Assembly: GCF_004349055.1 (NCBI RefSeq)
Contig: NZ_SMKX01000023.1
Coordinates: 1 to 64,000, forward strand
Length of the DNA stretch: 64,000 nt
From: Kribbella antibiotica
GTDB lineage: Bacteria > Actinomycetota > Actinomycetes > Propionibacteriales > Kribbellaceae
Reading direction: 5' to 3'
Below, in pieces: positions 7,597 to 15,688 of the stretch (the stretch's first letter is position 1; the number at the start of each line of letters is the position of its first letter). Under the pieces are notes generated by a model that saw nothing but the letters and a program-made list of their open reading frames with translations, did not search any database and was not told where the DNA came from. The translations under genes were made by a program, and so were the position numbers.

Positions 7597-10500
7597 TCAG
7601 CTGAAGGCCTGCTTCAGCAGCGTCTGCTGCTCCGCCTGGTGCGCACCCATCGAACCGACCGAGGTCGCCGACATCGCCGGCCGGGAGACCCGGTAGAACG
7701 GCTTGCCGCCGAGGTGCTCGGTCAGGTTCAGCGCCATGAACGGCCACGGGCCCTGGTTCGCCGGCTCGTCCTGGACCCAGCGGATCTCAGTGACGTTCGG
7801 GTACTTCGCGATCTCGGCGGCGATCTCGGCGGCGGGCAGCGGGTAGAGCTGCTCGACCCGGATGATCGCCGTACTGATCTTGTCCGGCTCGACCTTCTTG
7901 CGCTCGGCGAGCAGGTCGTAGCTGATCCGGCCCGACGCCAGGATGACGCGCTCGACCGTTGCGGTGGTCGCCTCGGCCTCCTCGTCGTTGAGGACCGGCC
8001 GGAAGGTGCCGTGGGTGAGCTCCTCCGGCTGCGACACCGCCTCCTTGCGCCGCAGCAGCTGCTTCGGCGTGAAGACGATCATCGGGTTGTGCTCCTCGCC
8101 CAGCGTGTGCCGGCGCAGGAGGTGGAAGTACGACGCCGGTGTCGACGGCTGGGCCACGGTCATCGCGTCCTCGGCGCAGAGCGCCAGGAACCGCTCGATC
8201 CGCGCGGACGAGTGGTCCGGGCCCTGGCCCTCGTAGCCGTGCGGCAGCAGCAGCACGACGCCCGACTTCTGGCCCCACTTCGCCTCACCGGCCGAGATGT
8301 ACTCGTCGATGATCGACTGGGCGCCGTTCACGAAGTCACCGAACTGCGCCTCCCACAGGGTGAGCGCGTCCGGCCGGGCCACCGAGTAGCCGTACTCGAA
8401 GCCGAGGGCGGCGTACTCGCTGAGCAGCGAGTCGTAGACGTAGAAGTTCGCCTGGTTCTCGTCCAGGTTCTGCAGCGGGACGTAGTCCTGCCCGTTGACC
8501 CGGTCGATGATCGCGGCGAACCGCTGGACGAACGTGCCGCGGCGGCTGTCCTGGCCGGCGAGCCGGACCGGACGACCGGCGAGCAGCAGCGAACCGAGCG
8601 CCGTCATCTCCGCCGAGGCCCAGTCGATCGGGCCCTGGGTGATCGCGGCGGCCCGGCGCTGCAGCTGCGGCAGCACCTTCGGGTGCACGGTGAAGCCCTC
8701 CGGCAGCGTGGTGTACGCGTCGGCGATCTTCTTCAGCACCTCGGGCGTGGTCGCGGTCGCGTCCGGACCCTGCGGCTTGTCCGGGTAGTCCGGGACGGTG
8801 ATGTACGGCGCCGGGGTGTCCGGCTGGCTCTTCGCCTCGCGAACCTCGGTGAAGACCCGCTCGAGGCGCTGCTGGAAGTCCCGCATCGCCTGCTCGGCCT
8901 CTTCGACCGTGATGTCGCCACGGCCGATCAGGGCCTCGGTGTAGAGCTTGCGGACCGAGCGCTTCTGCTCGATCAGGTCGTACATCAGCGGCTGGGTGAA
9001 CGACGGGTCGTCACCCTCGTTGTGACCGCGGCGGCGGTAGCAGACCAGGTCGATGACGACGTCCTTGTTGAACGCCTGGCGGTACTCGAAGGCCAGGTCG
9101 GCGACCCGGACACACGCCTCGGGGTCGTCGCCGTTCACGTGGAAGATCGGTGCCTGGACCATCCGCGCGACGTCGGTGCAGTACATCGACGAGCGCGACG
9201 AGGCCGGCGAGGTGGTGAAACCGACCTGGTTGTTGACGATCACGTGCACGGTGCCACCGGTGCGGTAGCCGCGCAGCTGGGACAGGTTCAGCGTCTCGGC
9301 CACCACGCCCTGACCGGCGAAGGCCGCGTCACCGTGGACCAGGATCGGCAGCACCGGGAAGGCTGCGCCGCGGTCCAGGATGTCCTGCTTGGCCCGGACG
9401 ATGCCCTCGAGGACCGGGTCGACGGTCTCCAGGTGCGACGGGTTGGCCGCGACCGACACCTTGATCTTGTCGCCGAACTCGGAGACGAACTCGCCCTCCG
9501 CGCCCAGGTGGTACTTGACGTCGCCGGAGCCCTGCACGGTCCGCGGGTCGATGTTGCCGTCGAACTCACGGAAGATCTGCCCGTAGGACTTGCCGACGAT
9601 GTTGGCCAGCACGTTCAGGCGGCCACGGTGCGCCATACCGATGACGACCTCGTCCAGACCGGCGCCGGCCGCCTCCTCGCAGAGCTCGTCGAGCAGCGGG
9701 ATGGTGGTCTCGCCACCCTCGAGCGAGAAGCGCTTCTGGCCGACGTACTTGGTCTGCAGGAAGGTCTCGAACGCCTCGGCCTCGTTCAGCTTGGCCAGGA
9801 TCCGGAGCTGCTCCTCGCGCGGCGGCTTGGTGTGCGGCCGCTCGACCCGGGTCTGCAGCCACTTGCGCTGCTCGGGGTCCTGGATGTGCATGTACTCGAT
9901 ACCGGTGGTCCGGCAGTACGAGTCGCGCAGGATGCCGAGGATCTCGCGCAGCTTCATGAACCGGCGGTCGCCACCGAAGGAGCCGGTCGCGAACTCGCGG
10001 TCCAGGTCCCACAGCGTCAGGCCGTGGGTCGCGACGTCGAGGTCGGGGTGACTGCGCTGCTTGTACTCCAGCGGGTCGGTGTCGGCCATGATGTGGCCGC
10101 GCACCCGGAAGGCGTGGATCAGCTCGAGGATCCGGGCCTGCTTGTTGATGTCCTCTTCGTGGCTGTGCGGGAGGTCCGTGGCCCAGCGGATCGGCTCGTA
10201 CGGGATCCGCAGGCTCTGGAAGATCTCGTCGTAGAAACCCTCCTGGCCGAGCAGCAGCTGGTGGATCCGGCGCAGGAACTCACCCGACTGGGCGCCCTGG
10301 ATGATCCGGTGGTCGTACGTCGAGGTGAGCGTCATGACCTTGCTCACCGCGAGCTTGGCCATCGTCTCCTCGGCCGCACCCTGGTACTCGGTCGGGTACT
10401 CCATCGCGCCGACGCCGATGATGCAGCCCTGGCCGGTCATCAGCCGCGGCACCGAGTGCTGCGTACCGATGGTGCCCGGGTTGGTCAGGCTGATCGTGGT

Positions 10501-11376
10501 GCCCTGGAAGTCCGGCAGCGCGAGCTTGTTGTCGCGGGCCCGCCGGACGATGTCCTCGTAGGCCATCCAGAAGTCCGCGAACGTCATGTCCTCGGTCGCC
10601 TTGATGGAAGGCACCAGCAGCTGCCGGGTGCCGTCCGGCTTCGACATGTCGATGGCCAGACCCAGGTTGATGTGGGCCGGCTGGACATGCGTCGGCTTGC
10701 CCTCGGTCTCGTCGTACGACGCGTTCATCTCGGGCAGCGTCTTCAGGGCCTTCACCAGCGCCCACCCGATCAGGTGGGTGAACGAGATCTTGCCGCCACG
10801 GGCGCGCTTGAGGTGGTTGTTGATGACGATGCGGTTGTCGATCAGCAGCTTGACCGGCACCTGGCGGACGCTGGTCGCAGTGGGGACCGTGAGGCTGGTC
10901 TCCATGTTCTGCGCGGTCCGGGCCGGCGCACCACGGAGGATCTTCCGCTCGGTGTCGGCGATGGTGGCGGGCGCAGGCTTGATCGGCGCCTTCTGCGGCT
11001 GGTTCACCGTTCCTCCGGTGGGGGCGGCCGGCGCGGCCGCTGCCGGCACGGGCTGCTTGGCGGGCTGATCGGCCGGCGCAGAGGCCTGAGAAGCGGCCAC
11101 AGCAGGCTGGTTCGAGGCGGGCACGGTCGGCGCACTGCCGCGGCTCGGAGCCTCTGGAGTCTTGTTGTCCGACACGGCATCGGGTCGGGGCGCGTCGGCC
11201 GGGGCGGTCGTCACCGGCTTCGCGTCTGCCTCAGGCGTGTACGTCTTGAAGAATTCAAGCCACGCGGGATCCACCGACTTCGGGTCCTGCAAGTACTTCT
11301 CGTACAGCTCGTCGACCAGCCATTCGTTCGCACCGAAGGCTGCAAGGGGATTTGAGTCTGATGGCTCGGTGGCCAC
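7597..11376 (-). CDS. kgd: Multifunctional 2-oxoglutarate decarboxylase/dehydrogenase (E1 fused to E2-type acyltransferase)
   Basis: A 1259-residue TCA-cycle enzyme, full length for actinobacterial Kgd/OdhA. Residues 1-45 are the E1-type N-terminal segment ([17 protein letters not shown]). An Ala/Pro-rich linker to about 120 is followed by an E2-like acyltransferase domain ([27 protein letters not shown]) lacking a lipoyl domain. The thiamine-diphosphate E1 core then occupies the remainder ([39 protein letters not shown] and the transketolase-like C-terminus). It decarboxylates 2-oxoglutarate and works with separate E2/E3 components. The GTG start at 11376 fits the family N-terminus and has GGAAGAGG upstream. 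It is followed directly by the coupled 58-residue gene. Confidence 0.96.
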   Translation of the reverse strand: MATEPSDSNPLAAFGANEWLVDELYEKYLQDPKSVDPAWLEFFKTYTPEADAKPVTTAPADAPRPDAVSDNKTPEAPSRGSAPTVPASNQPAVAASQASAPADQPAKQPVPAAAAPAAPTGGTVNQPQKAPIKPAPATIADTERKILRGAPARTAQNMETSLTVPTATSVRQVPVKLLIDNRIVINNHLKRARGGKISFTHLIGWALVKALKTLPEMNASYDETEGKPTHVQPAHINLGLAIDMSKPDGTRQLLVPSIKATEDMTFADFWMAYEDIVRRARDNKLALPDFQGTTISLTNPGTIGTQHSVPRLMTGQGCIIGVGAMEYPTEYQGAAEETMAKLAVSKVMTLTSTYDHRIIQGAQSGEFLRRIHQLLLGQEGFYDEIFQSLRIPYEPIRWATDLPHSHEEDINKQARILELIHAFRVRGHIMADTDPLEYKQRSHPDLDVATHGLTLWDLDREFATGSFGGDRRFMKLREILGILRDSYCRTTGIEYMHIQDPEQRKWLQTRVERPHTKPPREEQLRILAKLNEAEAFETFLQTKYVGQKRFSLEGGETTIPLLDELCEEAAGAGLDEVVIGMAHRGRLNVLANIVGKSYGQIFREFDGNIDPRTVQGSGDVKYHLGAEGEFVSEFGDKIKVSVAANPSHLETVDPVLEGIVRAKQDILDRGAAFPVLPILVHGDAAFAGQGVVAETLNLSQLRGYRTGGTVHVIVNNQVGFTTSPASSRSSMYCTDVARMVQAPIFHVNGDDPEACVRVADLAFEYRQAFNKDVVIDLVCYRRRGHNEGDDPSFTQPLMYDLIEQKRSVRKLYTEALIGRGDITVEEAEQAMRDFQQRLERVFTEVREAKSQPDTPAPYITVPDYPDKPQGPDATATTPEVLKKIADAYTTLPEGFTVHPKVLPQLQRRAAAITQGPIDWASAEMTALGSLLLAGRPVRLAGQDSRRGTFVQRFAAIIDRVNGQDYVPLQNLDENQANFYVYDSLLSEYAALGFEYGYSVARPDALTLWEAQFGDFVNGAQSIIDEYISAGEAKWGQKSGVVLLLPHGYEGQGPDHSSARIERFLALCAEDAMTVAQPSTPASYFHLLRRHTLGEEHNPMIVFTPKQLLRRKEAVSQPEELTHGTFRPVLNDEEAEATTATVERVILASGRISYDLLAERKKVEPDKISTAIIRVEQLYPLPAAEIAAEIAKYPNVTEIRWVQDEPANQGPWPFMALNLTEHLGGKPFYRVSRPAMSATSVGSMGAHQAEQQTLLKQAFS

Positions 11377-11549
11377 TGGGCAGTTCGCCTCTTCCGATCT
11401 CGGGTCAGATATACCGCGCGTTATGACTCGTGCAGTTATGGGTTGGTTCCCGAGGCAAGGCTAATCGCACGGCGGTAAGTTCCACAGCCCGGGATCACCG
11501 GACCAGTGTGCCGAGTGGTCAGGAGTCGCGGCTGCCATCGCCGGATGGC

Positions 11550-11584
11550 TGAAACACCGCGCTGACAGGTGTTTCAGCGCGGTG
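11550..11584. repeat. Two mutually exclusive stem-loops
   Basis: TGAAACACC (11550-11558) pairs perfectly with GGTGTTTCA (11568-11576). The overlapping CACCGCGCTGA (11555-11565) pairs perfectly with TCAGCGCGGTG (11574-11584). Both loops are 8-9 nt. Only one stem can form at a time, resembling a switch or a tight double operator. Confidence 0.6.
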
Positions 11585-11734
11585 GTCGCCGCGGTGTCTC
11601 TGGACGGCTGAGGTGAACGTGTGGTCAACTGCCGGACGCGTTGTACAGGGGGGATTCCGGCCGCCTGGACGGTCACTTCGGGTGACGTCACTGAGCGTGG
11701 ATGGCCACTGTATGCAACTGCCGCGCTGCCGTGG

Positions 11735-11767
11735 GTGAAGTGTGAACAATTGTGAAGATGTGGTGAA
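11735..11767 (-). promoter_or_regulatory. Spaced TTCAC direct repeats, PHO-box-like
   Basis: On the minus strand TTCAC occurs four times, with start-to-start spacings of 11, 10 and 7 nt. Actinobacterial PhoP boxes are built from 11-nt direct repeats containing TTCAC. The site lies about 360 nt upstream of kgd. The last spacing does not fit, so this is a weak candidate. Confidence 0.3.
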
Positions 11768-11806
11768 GCTCACCCTCCGGATCAGTCCAGTTCCCCCCTC
11801 CTGGTC

Positions 11807-11848
11807 TTAGTGACGCTGCCTTAATGACGCTGCCTTAGTGACGCTGCT
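11807..11848. repeat. 14-bp tandem repeat, three units, spanning a stop codon
   Basis: Units at 11807-11820, 11821-11834 and 11835-11848 follow TTA(G/A)TGACGCTGCC. The rightmost unit contains the TAA stop and last codons (QRH) of the minus-strand gene 11835-12128; the other two are downstream copies. Confidence 0.85.
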
Positions 11849-12128
11849 CCTCCAGGACCTCGCGAAGCTCCGGTACGGCGTGCGCGGCCGAAGCAGCGTG
11901 CGACAGCGGGGTTTGCCAGATCTTCTCCAGGAGCCGGCCGAAGGCGGCGGCGTCGGTCCGGGTCGCGAAATCCAGGTCGATGAAGACCTTGGTGGTGGTG
12001 TCGTCGGCCGGCCGGGTGATCCGGTGCGCCAGGACGTTGTGGTCGCGCCGGGCCCGCTCGTAGCGGTCGAAGGCGGCCTTCCAGGTGGCGTAGTCGTCGA
12101 TGGTGTTCTCGATGTGCAGAGTGATCAT
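11835..12128 (-). CDS. Small ferredoxin-like alpha-beta barrel protein (ABM/stress-response dimer type), function unknown
   Basis: A 97-residue soluble protein. It begins with a beta strand and helix pattern (MITLHIENTIDDYATWKAAFDRYE) typical of antibiotic-biosynthesis-monooxygenase and cyclase-like dimeric barrels, followed by VFIDLDFATRTDAAAFGRLLE. No catalytic residue can be assigned. The ATG at 12128 is the first plausible start; longer frames run into the divergent regulator region. It is divergent from a LuxR-type regulator with a short inverted repeat between them, which suggests that regulator may control it. Confidence 0.72.
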   Translation of the reverse strand: MITLHIENTIDDYATWKAAFDRYERARRDHNVLAHRITRPADDTTTKVFIDLDFATRTDAAAFGRLLEKIWQTPLSHAASAAHAVPELREVLEEQRH

Positions 12129-12162
12129 GGGTTGAGCGTGCGCGTCTGCGTCATGCGTTCCC

Positions 12163-12180
12163 ATCCCCCAAGTTGGGGAT
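12163..12180. promoter_or_regulatory. Inverted repeat in divergent promoter region
   Basis: ATCCCC-N6-GGGGAT lies between the ABM-like gene and the LuxR-type regulator, directly upstream of the regulator's -10-like TACGCT (12182-12187). It could be an autoregulatory site. Confidence 0.45.
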
Positions 12181-12193
12181 CTACGCTCGGGAC

Positions 12194-13150
12194 GTGCTGG
12201 ACCGGGTGGAGCGGCTGTGTTCCGGCGCGCTCGATGCGAAAGCGCTGCGGGAGCAGGTCCTGACCGCGGTGCGCCCGGTGGTGCCGTTCGACGGATACGT
12301 CTGGGTGCTGACCGACCCGGTGACCTGCGTCGGTACGGCGCCACTGGCCGCCGTACCGGGGTTGGCGTGGCCGGAGCTGCCCGGGCTGGTGCGGTGGCGC
12401 TACCTGGAGCACGGGACGCGGTGGACTGACCTGCGAGCCGCCGGTACGGCGGTCAATTCGTTCCGGGGCCGGTCGGCGCACATCCTGACTGTCGCGTGCT
12501 GGGACCGGTTCGGCTGCTGGGCGTGGCTGGACCTGTGGCGCTCCACGCCGTTCACTCGGGCAGAGCAGAACCAGCTGGGCGCACTGGCGGCCGTACTGAC
12601 CACCGGCCTGCGACGGGCGCAAGCGCGAACCTTCACGGCCGCTCCGCAGGAAACGCCGGGCGGCCCGGCGATCGTCGTACTGGATGCTGATCTGAGGGTC
12701 CGGATCCGGACGCCGGCAGCTGTGGAGGCGCTCGAACAGCTGAATCCATCGGAGGAGGTAATCCCGGCGGCGGCGTACAACCTGGCGGCCGCACTGATCG
12801 CGGCTGAGCAAGGGATGCCCGTGGGGCCGGCGTGGTCCCGGGTGCACCTCGGCTCCGGGCGCTGGATCACACTGCGCGCAGCTCGGGCCTCTGGTGAGTC
12901 CGACATCGTCGTGAGCATCGAGGACTCGACTCCGGCGGAGCGGCTTGAGGTGTTCGGGCTGGCGCACGGTCTGAGCCCGCGGGAGCGGGAGGTGCTCACC
13001 GAGCTGGCCACTGGGATCGACTCACGCGGTCTGGCCGAGCGACTGGTGCTGTCCCGGCACACCGTTGACGATCACGTGAAAGCGGTGCTCGCCAAGACCG
13101 GTTCGGCGACCCGGGGCGCCCTGCTGGCCCGGATCGCTGGGACGGGCTGA
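12194..13150 (+). CDS. LuxR-type (GerE HTH) transcriptional regulator
   Basis: A 318-residue DNA-binding protein. The C-terminal 65 residues are a GerE/LuxR helix-turn-helix (LSPREREVLTELATGIDSRGLAERL, then LSRHTVDDHVKAVLAKTG). The N-terminal two thirds resembles GAF/PAS-type sensor regions of orphan actinobacterial LuxR proteins (VRPVVPFDGYVWVLTDP) and has no receiver aspartate. The GTG at 12194 is chosen because TACGCT sits 6 nt upstream in leaderless fashion; a TTG at 12173 would extend the frame by seven residues. The target is unknown; the divergent small gene is the first candidate. Confidence 0.85.
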   Translation: MLDRVERLCSGALDAKALREQVLTAVRPVVPFDGYVWVLTDPVTCVGTAPLAAVPGLAWPELPGLVRWRYLEHGTRWTDLRAAGTAVNSFRGRSAHILTVACWDRFGCWAWLDLWRSTPFTRAEQNQLGALAAVLTTGLRRAQARTFTAAPQETPGGPAIVVLDADLRVRIRTPAAVEALEQLNPSEEVIPAAAYNLAAALIAAEQGMPVGPAWSRVHLGSGRWITLRAARASGESDIVVSIEDSTPAERLEVFGLAHGLSPREREVLTELATGIDSRGLAERLVLSRHTVDDHVKAVLAKTGSATRGALLARIAGTG

Positions 13151-13174
13151 GCGCTTGGGCGGCATACTGACGCA

Positions 13175-13846
13175 ATGGCATTGACGGACGAGGCGATCGT
13201 CAAGATCAAAGGGATGATCACCTCGGGGGAGCTCGGGCCGGGTGACCGGTTGCCGAAAGAGGCGGATCTGGCCGCGCGGCTGGGGTTGTCGAGGAACTCG
13301 CTGCGCGAGGCGGTCAAGGCGCTGACGCTGGTGAACGTGCTCGACGTGCGGCACGGCGACGGCACGTATGTGACCAGCCTGGACAGTGCGCATCTGCTGG
13401 ACGCCCTGAATTTCATGGTCGACCTGCACCGCGACGACTCGATCCTCCAGTTCTTCGAGGTACGGCGCCTCCTGGAGCCCGGCGTGGCCGCGCTGGCGGC
13501 AGCGCGGATCGGGGCTGACCAACTGTCGGCTCTGCGGCAGCTGTGTGCCGACTTGCCGACGGATGCGGGCGTCGAGGAGCTGGTCGCGAACGACCTGCGC
13601 TTCCACCGTGGCATCGCCGAGGCGACCGGCAACCAGGTCGTCTGCTCGCTGCTCGACGGCATCTCCGGTGCGACCCAGCGAGCCCGCATCTGGCGCGGCG
13701 TCACCCAGGCCGGCGCGGTCGAGCGGACGCTCGCCGAGCACACCGCGATCCTGGACGCCATCCAGTCCGGCGACGCCGAAGCCGCCCGCGCCTGGATGAC
13801 CGTGCATGTCGCCGGCGTCGAGACCTGGCTGCGACAGGCCCCCTGA
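13175..13846 (+). CDS. FadR-type GntR regulator with FCD effector domain
   Basis: A 223-residue repressor-type protein. The N-terminal GntR winged helix has PGDRLPKEADLAARLGLSRN followed by SLREAVKALTLVNVLDVRHGDGTYV. The C-terminal all-helical FCD domain has conserved acidic and histidine residues (NDLRFHRGIAEATGN, LAEHTAILDAIQSGDAEAAR) that bind a metal and a carboxylate or sugar-acid ligand in relatives. CATACT lies 6 nt before the ATG, suggesting a leaderless mRNA. No metabolic genes are adjacent. The fucose operon operator at 22278 has a plausible FCD-GntR shape, but a link is only speculation. Confidence 0.87.
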   Translation: MALTDEAIVKIKGMITSGELGPGDRLPKEADLAARLGLSRNSLREAVKALTLVNVLDVRHGDGTYVTSLDSAHLLDALNFMVDLHRDDSILQFFEVRRLLEPGVAALAAARIGADQLSALRQLCADLPTDAGVEELVANDLRFHRGIAEATGNQVVCSLLDGISGATQRARIWRGVTQAGAVERTLAEHTAILDAIQSGDAEAARAWMTVHVAGVETWLRQAP

Positions 13847-13876
13847 AAACAACTGGCTCGGGCCGGTAGCGCGTCG

Positions 13877-14011
13877 TACAGTGGTGAAGTCACATTCCCG
13901 ACGACAGGGGTGCAGGTTGCGCAACTGAGATCTTCCTTCAACTAGTTGATGACCGCTGCCCGGTTCCCGGGATCTGTGCGGTCTCCTTGAAGATCTCTCT
14001 TGGAGCACCTG
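13877..14011 (+). promoter_or_regulatory. Structured leader of ABC-F gene, attenuator-like
   Basis: A -10-like TACAGT (13877-13882) precedes a leader containing a perfect palindrome TCAACTAGTTGA (13938-13949), nested stems GACCGC/GCGGTC (13951-13956 with 13978-13983) and CCCGG/CCGGG, and an outer stem GAGATCTTC/GAAGATCTC (13927-13935 with 13989-13997). A 13-codon open frame (13949-13990) runs through the structure and ends 22 nt before the ABC-F ATG. This arrangement resembles ribosome-mediated attenuation known for antibiotic-resistance ABC-F genes. Confidence 0.45.
13949..13990 (+). CDS. Possible 13-residue leader peptide
   Basis: The ATG at 13949 opens MTAARFPGSVRSP and stops at 13990, entirely inside the nested hairpins upstream of the ABC-F gene. 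No clear Shine-Dalgarno sequence is present. It is listed because stalling or translation here would change which stems form. Its expression is unproven and a chance open frame is quite possible. Confidence 0.3.
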   Translation: MTAARFPGSVRSP

Positions 14012-15592
14012 ATGAGTCATTCCCTGTCGTGTACTGACCTCTTTTTCGCCTGGCCCGACGGCGACGTGCTGTTCGACGGGCTCAGCTTCGTCGCGGGACC
14101 GGTTCGCTCCGGCCTGGTCGGACGCAACGGCACCGGCAAGTCCACCCTGCTCCGGCTGATCGCCGGCCGGCTCAAGCCGCAGCGCGGCACGGTCCGGGTG
14201 CAGGGCGAGCTTGGCTACCTGCCGCAAGACCTCACGCTGGACACGTCGCTGCGCGTCGACCAGGCGCTCGGCATCGATGCGATCCGCCGTGCCATCACGG
14301 CGATCGAGTCCGGCGATGCATCGGAGGAGAACTTCGCCATCGTCGGCGACGAGTGGGATGCCGACGAGCGCGCCGAGGCATTGCTCGGCAAGCTCGGGCT
14401 CGGTTCGATCGGCCTGGACCGGTCGGTCGGCGAACTGTCCGGCGGCGAAACGATCCTGCTCGGCCTAGCCGCTGAGCTGCTCCGACGCCCCGACGTACTG
14501 CTGCTCGACGAACCGACCAACAACCTTGACCTACGAGCGCGACAACACCTGTACGACGCCGTCGACCAGTTCCGTGGTGCGCTGCTGATCGTGAGCCACG
14601 ACCGCGAATTGCTCGACCGGGTCGACCAGATCGGCGACCTGCGCAAGGGCGGAATCACCTGGTACGGCGGCAACCTGTCGGCGTACGAGGAGGCTGTCGC
14701 GATCGAGCAGGAGGCGGCCGAGCGGATGGTGCGCGCGGCCGAGTCGGATCTGCGCAAACAGAAGAAGGACCTGATCGAGGCCCGGATGAAGTCCGACCAG
14801 CGTCAAGCGCGGGGTCAGCGTGCGTTCGAGAAGGGCGGTATCCCGAAGATCGTTGCCGGCAATCTGAAACGCAATGCTCAGGTGTCGGCGGCCAAGCATG
14901 TCGGTATGCACTCCGACCGGCTGGAATCGGCGCAGGATGCACTGACCGATGCGGAGGCGAAGGTCCACGACGACGAGACAATCCGAGTCGACCTGCCGAA
15001 GACCGCAGTACCGGCTGGGCGCGTCGTACTGCGCCTCGAAGAGCACCCGCTGCGGACGGGCGCGCTCGTGGATCTGGAGATCCGCGGGCCGGAGCGAATC
15101 GCGCTGACCGGGCCGAACGGTGCCGGCAAGACAACGCTGCTGCAATCGATCACGAGTGATTCGCTGCCGCTGGTTCCCTTCCGCTATTTGCCTCAGCGAC
15201 TCGACCTTCTTCGCGACGACCTCTCCATCGTGGACAACGTCGGTCTCCTGGCGCCCGCCATCGAGAACCAGGATCGGCGTTCACGCCTGGCCCGCTTCCT
15301 CTTCCGAGGTCGCTCCGCAGACCAGTTGGTAAGCACCCTGTCCGGCGGCGAACGCTTCCGAGCGACCCTCGCCGCACTCCTCCTGGCCGAGCCCCCACCC
15401 CAACTCCTCATGCTCGACGAACCAACCAACAACCTCGACCTGGCCAGCGTCGCCCAACTGAAAGGCGCCCTCGCCTCCTACCAAGGCGCCCTCGTCGTGG
15501 CCAGCCACGACCTGCCGTTCCTCCGCGACATCGGCATCACCCGCTGGCTGGAGCAAACCCCCGAGTCCCTGGAAACCATCGACCCGCTGTAG
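14012..15592 (+). CDS. ABC-F family ATPase (ribosomal translation factor or antibiotic target protection)
   Basis: A 526-residue soluble protein with two ABC domains and no membrane segments. Domain 1 has Walker A GRNGTGKST, signature LSGGET and Walker B LLLDEPTNNLD. An inter-domain linker rich in charged helices (ERMVRAAESDLRKQKKDLIE) follows. Domain 2 has GPNGAGKTT, LSGGER and LMLDEPTNNLDL. ABC-F proteins bind the ribosomal E site; some protect against macrolides, lincosamides or pleuromutilins. The ATG at 14012 has GGAG 6 nt upstream and is preferred over the TTG at 14000. A structured leader precedes it and a strong terminator follows. Whether it is a housekeeping (EttA-like) or resistance type is undecided; the leader favours resistance. 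Confidence 0.9.
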   Translation: MSHSLSCTDLFFAWPDGDVLFDGLSFVAGPVRSGLVGRNGTGKSTLLRLIAGRLKPQRGTVRVQGELGYLPQDLTLDTSLRVDQALGIDAIRRAITAIESGDASEENFAIVGDEWDADERAEALLGKLGLGSIGLDRSVGELSGGETILLGLAAELLRRPDVLLLDEPTNNLDLRARQHLYDAVDQFRGALLIVSHDRELLDRVDQIGDLRKGGITWYGGNLSAYEEAVAIEQEAAERMVRAAESDLRKQKKDLIEARMKSDQRQARGQRAFEKGGIPKIVAGNLKRNAQVSAAKHVGMHSDRLESAQDALTDAEAKVHDDETIRVDLPKTAVPAGRVVLRLEEHPLRTGALVDLEIRGPERIALTGPNGAGKTTLLQSITSDSLPLVPFRYLPQRLDLLRDDLSIVDNVGLLAPAIENQDRRSRLARFLFRGRSADQLVSTLSGGERFRATLAALLLAEPPPQLLMLDEPTNNLDLASVAQLKGALASYQGALVVASHDLPFLRDIGITRWLEQTPESLETIDPL

Positions 15593-15602
15593 CCGGTCTC
15601 AC

Positions 15603-15640
15603 CGCAAAGCCCCTTGGCCCGCTGGCCAGGGGGCTTTGCG
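15603..15640 (+). terminator. Rho-independent terminator-like hairpin after ABC-F gene
   Basis: CGCAAAGCCCCTTGGC (15603-15618) pairs with GCCAGGGGGCTTTGCG (15625-15640) over 16 positions with one G-U pair and a 6-nt loop, followed by TTGTG. It begins 11 nt after the ABC-F stop codon. Confidence 0.8.
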
Positions 15641-15662
15641 TTGTGGGTCACGTTGGCTTTCG

Positions 15663-15679
15663 ATACCCCTTGGGGGTAT
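15663..15679 (+). promoter_or_regulatory. CsoR-type copper operator overlapping the copB promoter
   Basis: ATACCCCTTGGGGGTAT contains the inverted ATACCCC/GGGGTAT arms typical of CsoR sites. TATGTT (15677-15682), overlapping its end, is a -10 hexamer placed 6 nt before the ATPase ATG, so CsoR binding would block a leaderless promoter. No csoR gene is in the window. Confidence 0.75.
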
Positions 15680-15688
15680 GTTGCAGGT

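Larger units (their letters stand above)
11377..11834. other. 458-bp intergenic region upstream of kgd without a supported gene
   Basis: No open frame here has coding-like composition. It holds two overlapping alternative inverted repeats (11550-11584), spaced GTGAA direct repeats (11735-11767) and two units of a 14-bp tandem repeat at its right end. It probably contains the kgd promoter. Confidence 0.7.

Noticed and set aside
7453-11355. Very long plus-strand open frame (1300 residues) opposite kgd
   Set aside because: Antisense shadow of a high-GC gene. Its sequence is Arg/Val/Asp-rich with no family motifs, while the minus strand encodes a full Kgd.
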